DNA from: Patulibacter sp.
GTDB taxonomy: Bacteria > Actinomycetota > Thermoleophilia > Solirubrobacterales > Solirubrobacteraceae
Length of the DNA stretch: 64,000 nucleotides
NCBI RefSeq assembly: GCF_030655195.1
Contig: NZ_JAURWA010000176.1
Span: forward strand, 1 to 64,000
Direction of reading: 5' to 3'
Shown here: positions 31,953-39,123 of the stretch, in pieces
Layout of the letters: each line of letters starts with the position of its first letter
Numbering within the stretch: the first letter of the stretch is position 1
Notes under the pieces: generated by a model
Database searches by the model: none
What the model was told of the DNA's origin: nothing
What the model saw: the letters and a program-made list of their open reading frames with translations, nothing else
Program-made: the position numbers and the translations under genes

Positions 31953-33032
31953 TCACCCGGTCGAGAGCGGCAGCGCCAGCTGGACGCCGGGGCCGTCCTC
32001 GAGCTCGAGCGACGCCATGCGGACGCCGAGCAGACGGACGGGCTGCGGCGGGTCGTACTCGCGGAGCATCCCGACGGCGGTGTCGGCGAGCGCCTCCTCG
32101 TCGACCACGGGATGCGGGAAGGTCCGCGAACGGGTGATCGTCGTGAAGTCCTTCAGGCGGACCTTGATCCCGACGGTCCGGCCCCGGCGGCCCTGCTTCT
32201 CGAGCGCCTCGAAGAGCTTGATCGACAGGCGACGCAGCTCCGCCTCCTGCTCGTCGCGGTCTGCGAGGTCGATCGAGAAGGTGTTCTCCCGGCTCTCGGA
32301 CACGGGCTCGCGGACGGGCACGACGGGCGTGTCGTCGTCGAAGCGGCAGCGCCGCCAGAGCCAGGGGCCGTTGCGCGCGCCGTACCACTCCGACAACGTC
32401 GCCTCGTCGACCTTCGACAGCTCGCGGATCGTGGTGACGCCGCGACGGGCCAGGTCGTCCGTCGTCTTGGGTCCGATGCCGCCGAGGAGCCCCGGGGACT
32501 CGCCGGCCCAGCGGCGCCAGGCGTCGCGGCGGTCCAGCACGCAGAAGCCGCGCGGCTTCTCGGCGTCGGAGGCGAGCTTCGCGACGAGCTTGTTCGGGCC
32601 GATGCCGAGCGACACGTGCAGCTCGGTCTCCCTGAGGATCCGGGCCTGCAGACGGCGCATGGCGCTCTTGGGCATGGCCATCGCGGTGAGGTCCATGTAG
32701 GCCTCGTCGACGCTGACCTGCTCGACGATCTCGACCTCGTCGCGGACGATGCCCATGACCTCGGCCGAGGCCTCGCGGTAGGCGTCGTGGTCGGGTGGGA
32801 CGACGATCGCCTGCGGGCAGCGGTGCTTCGCCGTGGCCAGCGGCATGGCGGAGCCGACGCCGAACTTCCGGGCCTCGTAGGTCGCCGTCGTGACGACGGA
32901 CCTGGGCCCGTCGTGGGCCACGATGACGGGCTTGCCGCGCAGCTCCGGGCGGCGCAGCAGCTCGACGGAGGCGAAGAACGCGTCGCAGTCCAGGTGCCCG
33001 ATGCACCGAACGGGTGTTCCCTCGGACCCCAC
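31953..33032 (-). CDS. dinB: DNA polymerase IV, Y family (359 aa)
   Basis: Palm catalytic residues: 'IGHLDCDAFFASVE' (Asp15 and steric-gate Phe-Phe neighbourhood) and 'VSVDEAYMDL' (Asp-Glu near residue 106). 'KFGVGSAMPLATAKHRCP' finger and 'IGPNKLVAKLASDAEKPRGF' helix-hairpin regions follow, plus the little-finger domain with 'FPHPVVDEEAL'. The C-terminus 'VQLALPLSTG' contains QLALPL, a beta-clamp binding motif. Translesion synthesis in the cytosol. GTG 33032 follows a TACCCT -10 by 6 bases. No LexA box was noticed at the promoter. Confidence 0.94.
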   Translation of the reverse strand: MGSEGTPVRCIGHLDCDAFFASVELLRRPELRGKPVIVAHDGPRSVVTTATYEARKFGVGSAMPLATAKHRCPQAIVVPPDHDAYREASAEVMGIVRDEVEIVEQVSVDEAYMDLTAMAMPKSAMRRLQARILRETELHVSLGIGPNKLVAKLASDAEKPRGFCVLDRRDAWRRWAGESPGLLGGIGPKTTDDLARRGVTTIRELSKVDEATLSEWYGARNGPWLWRRCRFDDDTPVVPVREPVSESRENTFSIDLADRDEQEAELRRLSIKLFEALEKQGRRGRTVGIKVRLKDFTTITRSRTFPHPVVDEEALADTAVGMLREYDPPQPVRLLGVRMASLELEDGPGVQLALPLSTG

Positions 33033-33038
33033 CGCTCC

Positions 33039-33044
33039 AGGGTA
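33039..33044 (-). promoter_or_regulatory. -10 of dinB, leaderless spacing
   Basis: Minus-strand TACCCT, 6 bases before GTG 33032. Confidence 0.6.
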
Positions 33045-33069
33045 CGCCCGGGCCCGGCGGGACGGGCCA

Positions 33070-33086
33070 CCCCGAGACGCTCGGGG
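33070..33086 (-). terminator. Terminator hairpin of the RlpA-like gene
   Basis: Perfect stem CCCCGAG / CTCGGGG with a 3-base loop, 17 bases past the stop at 33103. The region between stop and stem is also GC-rich. Confidence 0.55.
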
Positions 33087-33102
33087 GGCCCGGGGCCGTT
33101 TT

Positions 33103-33870
33103 CTAGCGGTCGACCTGGACCGTGCCGGTGGAGCCGAAGCCCAGGCGGTACTTCGTCGCCGCGGTGAGGTCGAACTCGCGGCCGGCGATGTAGGGGCCGC
33201 GGTCGACGACGCGGGCCTGGACCTGGCGGTTGCCCTTGCGGAGCGTGAGCTTCGTGCCGCACGGCAGCGTCTTGTGCGCGACGCCGATCGTGCCCGGGCT
33301 CAGGGTGCCGCCGCAGGCCAGCGCGCCGCCGTACAGGCCGGGGCCGTAGTACGAGGCGTACGCCGAGCGGAACCCGTGGATGCGCTCGACGCGTTCGATG
33401 TCGCCCTTGCCGCGCGAGTTGGAGACGATCCGCAGACGTGCGGACCGGTCGCCGATCTTGGCGATCTCGGTGCTGACGCGGAACCGGCCGTTCTTCGCCA
33501 CCACGTCGCGGTCGATCGCGCGCCAGGCGGAGCCGCGGCGCACCTCGAGCCGGACGCGCTGACCGGCGGTGTGGTTGCGGACGCGGCCGCCGTAGACGGC
33601 GGTGCGGCCGACGAGCCCCGAGCCGCGCTCGGTCGTCGGGCGGATGTCGGGCGTCCGGTTGCGCTTCTTCGCCGCAGCCGGTGCGGCCGCGGTCGTGCCC
33701 GGTACCGGGGCGGCGGCGGGCGTCAGCGACGCGGCCGGCACGGCGCCGGACGGGGACTCGCTCGCGCCGGCGGGCGCGGAGGCGAGGGCGGGGACTGCAG
33801 CGGTCAGGGCCAGCGCCAGCCCGGCCGCGAACGCGGCCCGGGTCGGCGTGACGACGACGTCACGGTTCAC
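33103..33870 (-). CDS. Secreted RlpA-like double-psi beta-barrel protein (255 aa)
   Basis: Signal peptide residues 12-37 ('AAFAAGLALALTAAVPALASAPAGA'), an Ala/Pro-rich linker to ~75, a beta domain at ~85-150 ('GRVRNHTAGQRVRLEVRRG'), and a C-terminal RlpA/DPBB barrel at ~170-252. The barrel contains 'YASYYGPGLYGG', 'LPCGTKLTL' and 'ARVVDRGPYIAGREFDLT', the last holding the conserved D-R-G-P and D-L of lytic-transglycosylase-type RlpA. It probably cuts or binds peptidoglycan outside the membrane. Start GTG 33870 has a GAGGAGAG Shine-Dalgarno. The leader reads as a c-di-AMP riboswitch, a known control of cell-wall hydrolases in actinobacteria. Confidence 0.9.
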   Translation of the reverse strand: MNRDVVVTPTRAAFAAGLALALTAAVPALASAPAGASESPSGAVPAASLTPAAAPVPGTTAAAPAAAKKRNRTPDIRPTTERGSGLVGRTAVYGGRVRNHTAGQRVRLEVRRGSAWRAIDRDVVAKNGRFRVSTEIAKIGDRSARLRIVSNSRGKGDIERVERIHGFRSAYASYYGPGLYGGALACGGTLSPGTIGVAHKTLPCGTKLTLRKGNRQVQARVVDRGPYIAGREFDLTAATKYRLGFGSTGTVQVDR

Positions 33871-33890
33871 GATGGATCTCTCCTCTTCGG

Positions 33891-34000
33891 GGAGACGCCT
33901 ACGGAGTTAGCTGACGGGCTCGCAGCCTGCGGTCGGGCCGCACATGGGTGCGGATCGGCCCCAGGACGCTACGGACGAGCCGGATCCGTCACGACGGGTG
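33891..34000 (-). ncRNA. Probable c-di-AMP (ydaO/yuaA-type) riboswitch before the RlpA-like gene
   Basis: Minus strand. The 3' part reads 'GTCAGCTAAC' then 'CCGTAGGCG' (33895-33915), the most conserved block of the ydaO/yuaA class. Upstream is 'GGGGCCGATC' then a short hairpin CGCAC-ccat-GTGCG, matching the class's GGGGUnAAUC-hairpin section, and a 5' 'GACGGATCC' that can pair with the closing GCGTC. Directly after it, TCTCC can pair with GGAGA of the Shine-Dalgarno GAGGAGAG (near 33879-33895), which would let the switch control translation. Known family context (cell-wall hydrolases such as RlpA and Rpf) agrees. The 5' boundary is approximate. Confidence 0.72.
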
Positions 34001-34253
34001 TCGTGGACGTGATCGTCGCGTCCGATTCGCCCCGTGCCGCGCCACCCGAGGGAGGGTGCTGCGGCGGTGGGTCCCCCGTTCGGAACGTGCGGGCACGTCC
34101 CGACTCGGCGTCGGTGAAGGTCTCGTGAACAGTAGGGGCCCGAGGCGGGGGTGCCCCGTGCGATGTCGCACACCCGCCAGGAGGGTGCCGGTACGCCGAT
34201 GGAGCGCCGTCACGCCACCGGCGTTCCGCGCCGGCGGTCGGGGTCCGGCGGGA
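34001..34253. other. Gene-free region upstream of the riboswitch
   Basis: The gap between the RlpA-like gene and the ECF sigma gene totals 383 bases. Outside the riboswitch I see no gene. It holds a hairpin CCGGCG-ttccg-CGCCGG (34218-34234) just past the sigma gene stop, probably its terminator, and two small palindromes, ACGTGC-gg-GCACGT (34085-34098) and GTGCGA-tg-TCGCAC (34158-34171), which may be operators for the RlpA-like promoter. Confidence 0.5.
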
Positions 34254-34820
34254 TCAGAGCAGCGTCGAGATCATCGTCATGACCGTCGCCGCGGCCATCT
34301 CGGAGCCCTCGAGCTCTGCGCGCATCCGCGCCAGACCGAGCCGGAGGCGCCCCTTCACGGTGCCCAGCGGCAGACCGGACCGGTCCGCGATCTGGTTGGC
34401 GGTCAGGTCGCCCCAGCAGGCGAGGGCGATGGCCTCGCGCTGGGGCACCGGGAGCGCCGACATGGCGCGCAGGAGGGCGGCGCGCGCCTCGTTGCGCTCG
34501 GCCTCGGAGACGACCACGTCGCGCGGCTGCGGGAGCGGCGCGGCGGCGAGGCGATCGCTCGCCCGACCGGCGGCCTGCCCCGAGCGGAGCACGTCGAGGG
34601 CGCGCGACCGCGCGACCATCCGGACGTAGGCGCCGAGCGGACCGCGGGCGGGGTCGAAGCACCGGGGGTCCCGCCAGAGCCGGATGAAGACGTCGTGGAC
34701 GACGTCCTCGACGTCCGAGCGCCGCCCTGAGGGCGCGAGGATGCCGGCGGCCACGTGGGCCGCACCGGGCGCGTGCTCGGCGTAGGCGCGCGCGAAGTCG
34801 TCGGGATCTCGGAGGTTCAT
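34254..34820 (-). CDS. RNA polymerase ECF-type sigma factor (188 aa)
   Basis: Sigma region 2: 'AYAEHAPGAAHVAAGIL' and 'DVEDVVHDVFIRLWRDPRCFDPARGPLGAYVRMVARSRALDVLRS' (residues ~37-80), with the -10-recognition helix. Region 4: '[48 protein letters not shown]' (~123-170), a full helix-turn-helix. There is no region 1.1 or 3, so group 4 (ECF). It resembles SigK-type factors. No zinc-dependent anti-sigma gene lies beside it; the membrane regulator at 35519-36766, two genes away, is the only candidate partner. Start ATG 34820; a TACTCT hexamer about 28 bases upstream may be its -10. Confidence 0.9.
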   Translation of the reverse strand: MNLRDPDDFARAYAEHAPGAAHVAAGILAPSGRRSDVEDVVHDVFIRLWRDPRCFDPARGPLGAYVRMVARSRALDVLRSGQAAGRASDRLAAAPLPQPRDVVVSEAERNEARAALLRAMSALPVPQREAIALACWGDLTANQIADRSGLPLGTVKGRLRLGLARMRAELEGSEMAAATVMTMISTLL

Positions 34821-35014
34821 CGGGCTCGACGCGGACGGCGTCCCGTCAAGAGTAGCGGCCCGCCAAGCCATCGTTGACGCGCCATCCGTCGAGTCGGGCC
34901 GCCCCGTCGCCTCCACGATGGGCGGGGCCGCCGGCTCCCGGCCCCCATCCCGGCGTCCGCCCGGCGGTCCCGCGGACCCCGGGGTGCTGCCCCGACGAGC
35001 CATCCGGACGGTGC

Positions 35015-35416
35015 TCAGCCGATGGGCCGCACCGCGATCACCATGCGGGTGACTGCGCACGCACGCCCCTGGTCGTCGGTCATCCGCACGTCCCAGACCC
35101 AGGTCGTGCGGCCCTTGTGCAGACGCTCCGCGCGCGCGTGGACGGTTCCGTCGAAGCACGGCCGCAGGAAGTTCGTGGTGTTCGAGAGGCCCTGCGCCAT
35201 CGACCCCTCGGGCACGACCGCCCGGGCGGTGGCCATCGACGTCAGCGACTCGGCGATCGCCGCGTAGACGCCGCCGTGCACGAGACCCATGGGCTGACGC
35301 ACGTGGTCGCCCACGGGGAGCGTGGCCTCGGCCCAGTCCTCGCCGAAGTCCCCGACCTGCAGGCCGATCAGGCCGTCGAGGGTCTTCTCCGGGGCGATCT
35401 TCGGCTCGAACTCCAT
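35015..35416 (-). CDS. PaaI-family hotdog thioesterase (133 aa)
   Basis: A 4HBT hotdog protein: 'GDHVRQPMGLVHGGVYAAIAESLTSMATARAVV' holds the conserved G-L-V-H-G-G helix with the catalytic-type Glu (A-E-S), and 'GLSNTTNFLRPCFDGTVHARAERLHKGRTTWVWDVRMTDDQG' the following strands. This is the pattern of 1,4-dihydroxy-2-naphthoyl-CoA or phenylacetyl-CoA thioesterases; substrate not assignable. ATG 35416 is preferred over GTG 35443 because a TACGAT -10 sits 6 bases before it. Confidence 0.87.
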   Translation of the reverse strand: MEFEPKIAPEKTLDGLIGLQVGDFGEDWAEATLPVGDHVRQPMGLVHGGVYAAIAESLTSMATARAVVPEGSMAQGLSNTTNFLRPCFDGTVHARAERLHKGRTTWVWDVRMTDDQGRACAVTRMVIAVRPIG

Positions 35417-35422
35417 GGCGCG

Positions 35423-35428
35423 ATCGTA
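35423..35428 (-). promoter_or_regulatory. -10 of the PaaI-type thioesterase gene, leaderless spacing
   Basis: Minus-strand TACGAT, 6 bases before ATG 35416. Confidence 0.6.
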
Positions 35429-35504
35429 CGCGGCCGCGGACACGGGCCACGGTCCGGTCGCCGGAGCTTCGCCCCCTCTTACCTCCCGCGAAGGTGGGCC
35501 TCTA

Positions 35505-35510
35505 TAGGCT
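35505..35510 (+). promoter_or_regulatory. -10 of the HTH-membrane regulator gene, leaderless spacing
   Basis: TAGGCT, 8 bases before ATG 35519; an overlapping TATAGG at 35503-35508 is an alternative. Confidence 0.5.
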
Positions 35511-35518
35511 CAGGTCCG

Positions 35519-36766
35519 ATGTCCCGTTTGCAGGAGCTTCACCCGGACCAGCAGGCCGTCCTCCAGCTCGTGCTGCGGCGGCGTATGCCCTACGCCGACC
35601 TCGCCGGTCTGCTCGACCTGACGCCCGAGGGCGTCCGGGAGCGTGCCCTGGACGCGATCGACGGCCTCGCGCCCGAGGACGTCGAGGGACTGGCCCTCGA
35701 GGACCGCGACCGGATCGCCGACCACCTGCTGGGGCAGGATGCGGGCGCCGACCGCGAGGCGACCGCCGCCCTGATCGCCGAGCACGTGCCGGCCACGACC
35801 TGGGCGACCACCGTCGCCGTCGAGCTGGAGCCGCTCGGCGGCCCGGCCGCCGAGCTCGGCGCCGCCGTCGCAGGCACGCCCGGCGCGATCGAGCCCGGGA
35901 CCCCCGGGTCCGCCGTCGCCGGCGGGGCCGCCGCGGCGATCGCGGGGGACGCGACCGCGGCCCCCGACACCGGTGCGACCGGTGACGGCGCACCCGTGGC
36001 CGGTGCCGCCCCGGAGGCGGTCGGTGCCGACGCCGCGCCCGCCTACCAGGCCCCCGCCACGGGCCGACCGGTCCACGGTGCCCCGACGAGCACGCCCGCG
36101 GCGACCGCCGACGCGGCACCCCGCACCCCGCGCCGCGGCGCCGCAGGCGGCCGTCGCACTTCGCTCGCCGGTCGGCCCCCGAAGGTGCTGGCCGGTGCCG
36201 GCGCGGCCGCGCTGGTCGTCCTGCTCCTCGTCCTCTGGATCGCCGGCGCGTTCGGCGGCGGCTCGGGCGACGACGGAGACACGCAGGCGAGCGCCCCGCC
36301 CGCCACGACGACCGCCGCCGCCGACGCGACGCCGACCGCCGCCCAGCGGGCCGCGGCCGCGCAGTTCGTCGCCGCCCTCCCGCAGAGCATCAGCTTCCGT
36401 CCCACGTCGAGCACGCCGGCGGCGTACCGGCGCGTGACGGGGACGGCCAAGCCGGCGATCAGCCAGGCCAACGCCGCCAGCCCCGTCCTGGCCCTCACGA
36501 TCCGCGGCCTGCCCGCGCCGACGAGCTCGCGGAGCTACTTCGCGTGGGCCGACAAGAACGGCGCCGACCCGATCTTCCTCGGTCAGCTGACCGACCGCAG
36601 CGGCGCCGAGCTGCCGTTCCAGGGCCTGGACCTGAAGACCCGTCAGGCCGCCGTCGTCGATCCGACGACGTACTCCCGCGTGCGGATCACGCTCGAGACG
36701 AAGCCGCAGCCGAGCCGCCCGGGCCCGACGATCATCGTCGGCACGATCACCCCCCGCGCCAGCTAG
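35519..36766 (+). CDS. Membrane regulator: cytoplasmic HTH, one TM helix, extracytoplasmic RskA-like domain (415 aa)
   Basis: The N-terminus 'LHPDQQAVLQLVLRRRMPYADLAGLLDLTPEGVRERALDAI' (residues 5-45) is a sigma-region-4-like helix-turn-helix. A long Ala/Gly/Pro/Thr linker follows (~100-215), then one membrane helix ('VLAGAGAAALVVLLLVLWIAGAF', ~222-245). The outer C-terminal domain (~285-415), with 'SYFAWADKNGADPIFLGQ' and 'SRVRITLETKPQPSRPGPTIIVGTI', resembles the extracytoplasmic half of RskA-type anti-sigma factors. The usual zinc anti-sigma motif (H-x3-C-x2-C) is absent. It would sense outside conditions and act directly on DNA or RNA polymerase. Start ATG 35519 is supported by its -10. 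Confidence 0.75.
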   Translation: MSRLQELHPDQQAVLQLVLRRRMPYADLAGLLDLTPEGVRERALDAIDGLAPEDVEGLALEDRDRIADHLLGQDAGADREATAALIAEHVPATTWATTVAVELEPLGGPAAELGAAVAGTPGAIEPGTPGSAVAGGAAAAIAGDATAAPDTGATGDGAPVAGAAPEAVGADAAPAYQAPATGRPVHGAPTSTPAATADAAPRTPRRGAAGGRRTSLAGRPPKVLAGAGAAALVVLLLVLWIAGAFGGGSGDDGDTQASAPPATTTAAADATPTAAQRAAAAQFVAALPQSISFRPTSSTPAAYRRVTGTAKPAISQANAASPVLALTIRGLPAPTSSRSYFAWADKNGADPIFLGQLTDRSGAELPFQGLDLKTRQAAVVDPTTYSRVRITLETKPQPSRPGPTIIVGTITPRAS

Positions 36767-36777
36767 CGACGGGGAGC

Positions 36778-36800
36778 GGCGGCCGGCGACACCGGCCGCC
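36778..36800. terminator. Bidirectional hairpin between convergent genes
   Basis: Nine-base perfect stem GGCGGCCGG / CCGGCCGCC with loop CGACA. It lies between the stop of the membrane regulator (plus) and the SRPBCC gene (minus). Confidence 0.6.
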
Positions 36801-36804
36801 GGTC

Positions 36805-37254
36805 TCAGGCCTCGACGAGCTCGATCAGGCCCTTCAGGGCCAGCGCGGCGTGCTCCTTCGAGGCCTTCGTGCCGAGCCGCCCGGCGAAGAAGCCCTTCTG
36901 CTTCAGCTCGCGCTCGACCACGACCGTGACGCGCGTCCCGGCGTCGCCGTCGGGCTCGAGGCGCACCTCGACGAAGCTCTTCACGAGCGCCTTCGCGAAC
37001 GGGGTGTTGGCGAGCTGCTGCTCCCAGCGCTGCAGCTCGGGCCGCCTCGACGTGCGGACCTGCCAGTCCGTCCGCACCGCGACGCCGCGGGAGGATCGCA
37101 GCACGAGCGTGAAGACCCCGCCCTGGACGTCCTCGGCGCGCTCGGCGTTGGGCCACCACGGAGCCAGCCGCGAACCGTCGGACACGTGGTGCCAGACCCA
37201 CTCCGGGTCCGCCGTCGTCGTCCTGCTGGCCGAACCGGTGGCGAGGGCGCCCAT
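36805..37254 (-). CDS. SRPBCC (polyketide cyclase/START-like) protein (149 aa)
   Basis: A START-like helix-grip fold: 'TTADPEWVWHHVSDGSRLAPWWPNAERAED' at the start, beta strands through 'GGVFTLVLRSSRGVAVRTDWQVRTS', 'TRVTVVVERELKQKGFF', and a C-terminal helix 'HAALALKGLIELVEA'. Such proteins bind lipids or hydrophobic ligands in the cytosol; several are annotated as polyketide cyclases without evidence. It starts only 3 bases after the apt stop, so it is the last gene of the rsiG-like/FHA/ftsR-like/apt operon. Confidence 0.82.
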   Translation of the reverse strand: MGALATGSASRTTTADPEWVWHHVSDGSRLAPWWPNAERAEDVQGGVFTLVLRSSRGVAVRTDWQVRTSRRPELQRWEQQLANTPFAKALVKSFVEVRLEPDGDAGTRVTVVVERELKQKGFFAGRLGTKASKEHAALALKGLIELVEA

Positions 37255-37257
37255 GCG

Positions 37258-37800
37258 TCAGTCCTCGTAGGAGATCAGGGAGAACACGTCGTGCGGCGCC
37301 AGCGCGGCGCGGCCGCCGAGGAACGCCAGCTCCGCGAGGAACGAGCAGCCGACGACCTGTCCGCCCAGACGTTCCACGAGCGCGCAGAGCGCGACCGCCG
37401 TGCCGCCGGTGGCGAGCAGGTCGTCGTGCACGAGGACCCGCGTGCCCGAGGGCAGCAGGTCCGCGTGGACGTGCAGCTCGTCCGTCCCGTACTCCAGCTC
37501 GTAGGTCACCGAGAGCGTCGCCCGCGGCAGCTTGTCGGGCTTGCGCGCCAGGAGGAACCCGGCACCCAGCTCGCGCGCGACCGCGGGCCCGAGCAGGAAG
37601 CCGCGGGCCTCCGCGCCGATGACGGCCTGCACGCCGAGCTCCCGTGCGGCGGCCGTGAGGCGGTCCACGGCGGCGGCGAGGGCCTCGGGATGCGCCAGCA
37701 CGGGCGAGATGTCCCGGAACGTGATCCCGGGCTGAGGATGGTCCGGGATGTCGACGACGTGGGACTTCAGGTCGACGTGGTCCGTGGCGGCGCGGGTCAC
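37258..37800 (-). CDS. apt: Adenine phosphoribosyltransferase (180 aa)
   Basis: The PRPP-binding motif 'VLVHDDLLATGGTAVAL' (residues ~120-136) and the N-terminal 'DIPDHPQPGITFRDISPVL' hallmark of Apt are present; 'VIGAEARGFLLGPAVARELGAGFLLARKPDKLP' is the flexible loop region. It converts adenine and PRPP to AMP. GTG 37800 overlaps the MerR stop by 4 bases (GTGA). In many actinobacteria apt lies beside relA and secD/secF; here it sits in a regulatory operon instead. Confidence 0.92.
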   Translation of the reverse strand: MTRAATDHVDLKSHVVDIPDHPQPGITFRDISPVLAHPEALAAAVDRLTAAARELGVQAVIGAEARGFLLGPAVARELGAGFLLARKPDKLPRATLSVTYELEYGTDELHVHADLLPSGTRVLVHDDLLATGGTAVALCALVERLGGQVVGCSFLAELAFLGGRAALAPHDVFSLISYED

Positions 37801-38645
37801 GGGACCAAGCGTCGCAGGTCGCGCACGAGCAGCAGGTGCTTGAGCCGCATCGTCGTCGCCGCCAGGGTCTCGAGCGCCTCGACCGCCTCGGACCGGCGCT
37901 CGGCGCTGCGCGAGCGCAGGGAGGGCCCGAGCAGCTGCTCGAGGAGCGCCCCCTCGCGGTCGGCGGAGCTGCGCAGCACCCGCAGGTGCCGGCCGCCGAC
38001 CCCGTAGTGGGAGAGCTCGACGGCGGCGCGCACGATCTCGCGCTCGTCGTCGTCGAAGACGATCGCGCCGTCCCGCGTGGTCCCCTGCACGACGCCGAAG
38101 TCGCGCAGCTCCTTGACCAGCGCCGGCGTGGCGCGCGTGTCGTCGCAGAGCTGCTCGAGCGTGTGCAGCGCGGTCCCGCCGCCGCGGAGGGCGATCGGGC
38201 CGGTGCGGTGCACGGCGTGGTCGTGGTCGGGCTCGTCGGGCTCCCCCGGTCCGGCGACGCGCGGCGCGTCCTGCCCGCGACCGGCGGCGAGCTCCTGACG
38301 GATCACCCGCAGCGGCAGGAACTCGTCGCGCTGGAGCCGCAGGATCGTGCGCAGCCGGTCGACGTCGTCCGTGCTGAACAGGCGGTAGCCGCCCGACGTG
38401 CGTCGCGGTTGGAGGAGCTTCTGCTCCTCGAGGTAGCGGATCTTCGAGATCGAGATGTCCGGGAACTCGCCGACCAGGAGCTTGCAGACCTGGCCGATCG
38501 TCAGCGGGCGGCCCGTGCGGACGGGCGGCGGCGCGGCGGCCGGCGCAGGCACCGCCGCCGGCGGCGCGACGGGCACCGCAGCGGATTCCGGCGGCGGACC
38601 GGCCGGCGGGTCCCCCGCGCGCTCCGTCCCCGGCCCGTCGCTCAC
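37797..38645 (-). CDS. FtsR-like MerR-family regulator (282 aa)
   Basis: MerR-type winged helix at residues ~47-105: 'LTIGQVCKLLVGEFPDISISKIRYLEEQKLLQPRRTSGGYRLFSTDDVDRLRTILRLQRD' (read in parts), followed by 'FLPLRVIRQEL'. The longer C-terminal region (~150-282) has no metal Cys. The layout and position beside an FHA gene match Rv1828 of Mycobacterium and FtsR of Corynebacterium, which control ftsZ. Direct ftsZ control here is inferred. GTG 38645 lies 7 bases after the FHA stop; the protein ends inside the apt start. The Pro/Ala-rich N-terminal ~45 residues are variable. Confidence 0.87.
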   Translation of the reverse strand: MSDGPGTERAGDPPAGPPPESAAVPVAPPAAVPAPAAAPPPVRTGRPLTIGQVCKLLVGEFPDISISKIRYLEEQKLLQPRRTSGGYRLFSTDDVDRLRTILRLQRDEFLPLRVIRQELAAGRGQDAPRVAGPGEPDEPDHDHAVHRTGPIALRGGGTALHTLEQLCDDTRATPALVKELRDFGVVQGTTRDGAIVFDDDEREIVRAAVELSHYGVGGRHLRVLRSSADREGALLEQLLGPSLRSRSAERRSEAVEALETLAATTMRLKHLLLVRDLRRLVP

Positions 38646-38652
38646 CCGGTCC

Positions 38653-39123
38653 TCAGCGACCGAGGAACGTGAGCTTGAACTTGCCGACCTGGACCTCGTC
38701 GCCGTCGTGCAGCAGCGCGCTGTCGATCCGGCCCCGGTTGACGTACGTGCCGTTGAGCGAGCCGAGGTCGTCGATGTGCCAGCCGTCGCCCCGGGCGACG
38801 ACGAGCGCGTGGTCGCGGGAGACGGTGACGTCGTCGAGGAACATGTCGCTCTCGGGACGGCGGCCGATCGTGATGCGGTCGCCCTGGAGCGGCACGCTCT
38901 CGCCCTCGCGGCCCCCACCGGCACGGACGACCAGCGCGGCGACGCCCTGCTCCTGCAGCGCGCCGATGTCGACCGCGGCGATCTCGCCGGAGTCCTGCAG
39001 GTGGTAGGTGGCCGTGGTCGGCTCGTTGACGCCGGCGACGTCCGCCAGGTAGGCCCCGCACTTGGGACAGAAGTTCGCCGCGGTCCCCGCGACGAACCCG
39101 CACTCGGGGCAGTGGACCGCCAT
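38653..39123 (-). CDS. Zinc-ribbon plus FHA domain protein, GarA-like (156 aa)
   Basis: An N-terminal zinc ribbon 'CPECG...CPKCG' (Cys5, 8, 19, 22) and a C-terminal FHA domain at ~75-150 with 'ITIGRRPESDMFLDDVTVSRDHALVV' and 'LGSLNGTYVNRGRI', the phosphothreonine-binding Arg, Ser and Asn intact. Two adjacent threonines (Thr36, Thr37) in 'NEPTTATY' resemble the kinase site of mycobacterial GarA (E-T-T-S). GarA-type proteins switch carbon metabolism when phosphorylated. Here it lies between the RsiG-like gene (TGATG overlap) and the FtsR-like gene, so it may report serine/threonine kinase state to division or development. Confidence 0.9.
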   Translation of the reverse strand: MAVHCPECGFVAGTAANFCPKCGAYLADVAGVNEPTTATYHLQDSGEIAAVDIGALQEQGVAALVVRAGGGREGESVPLQGDRITIGRRPESDMFLDDVTVSRDHALVVARGDGWHIDDLGSLNGTYVNRGRIDSALLHDGDEVQVGKFKLTFLGR

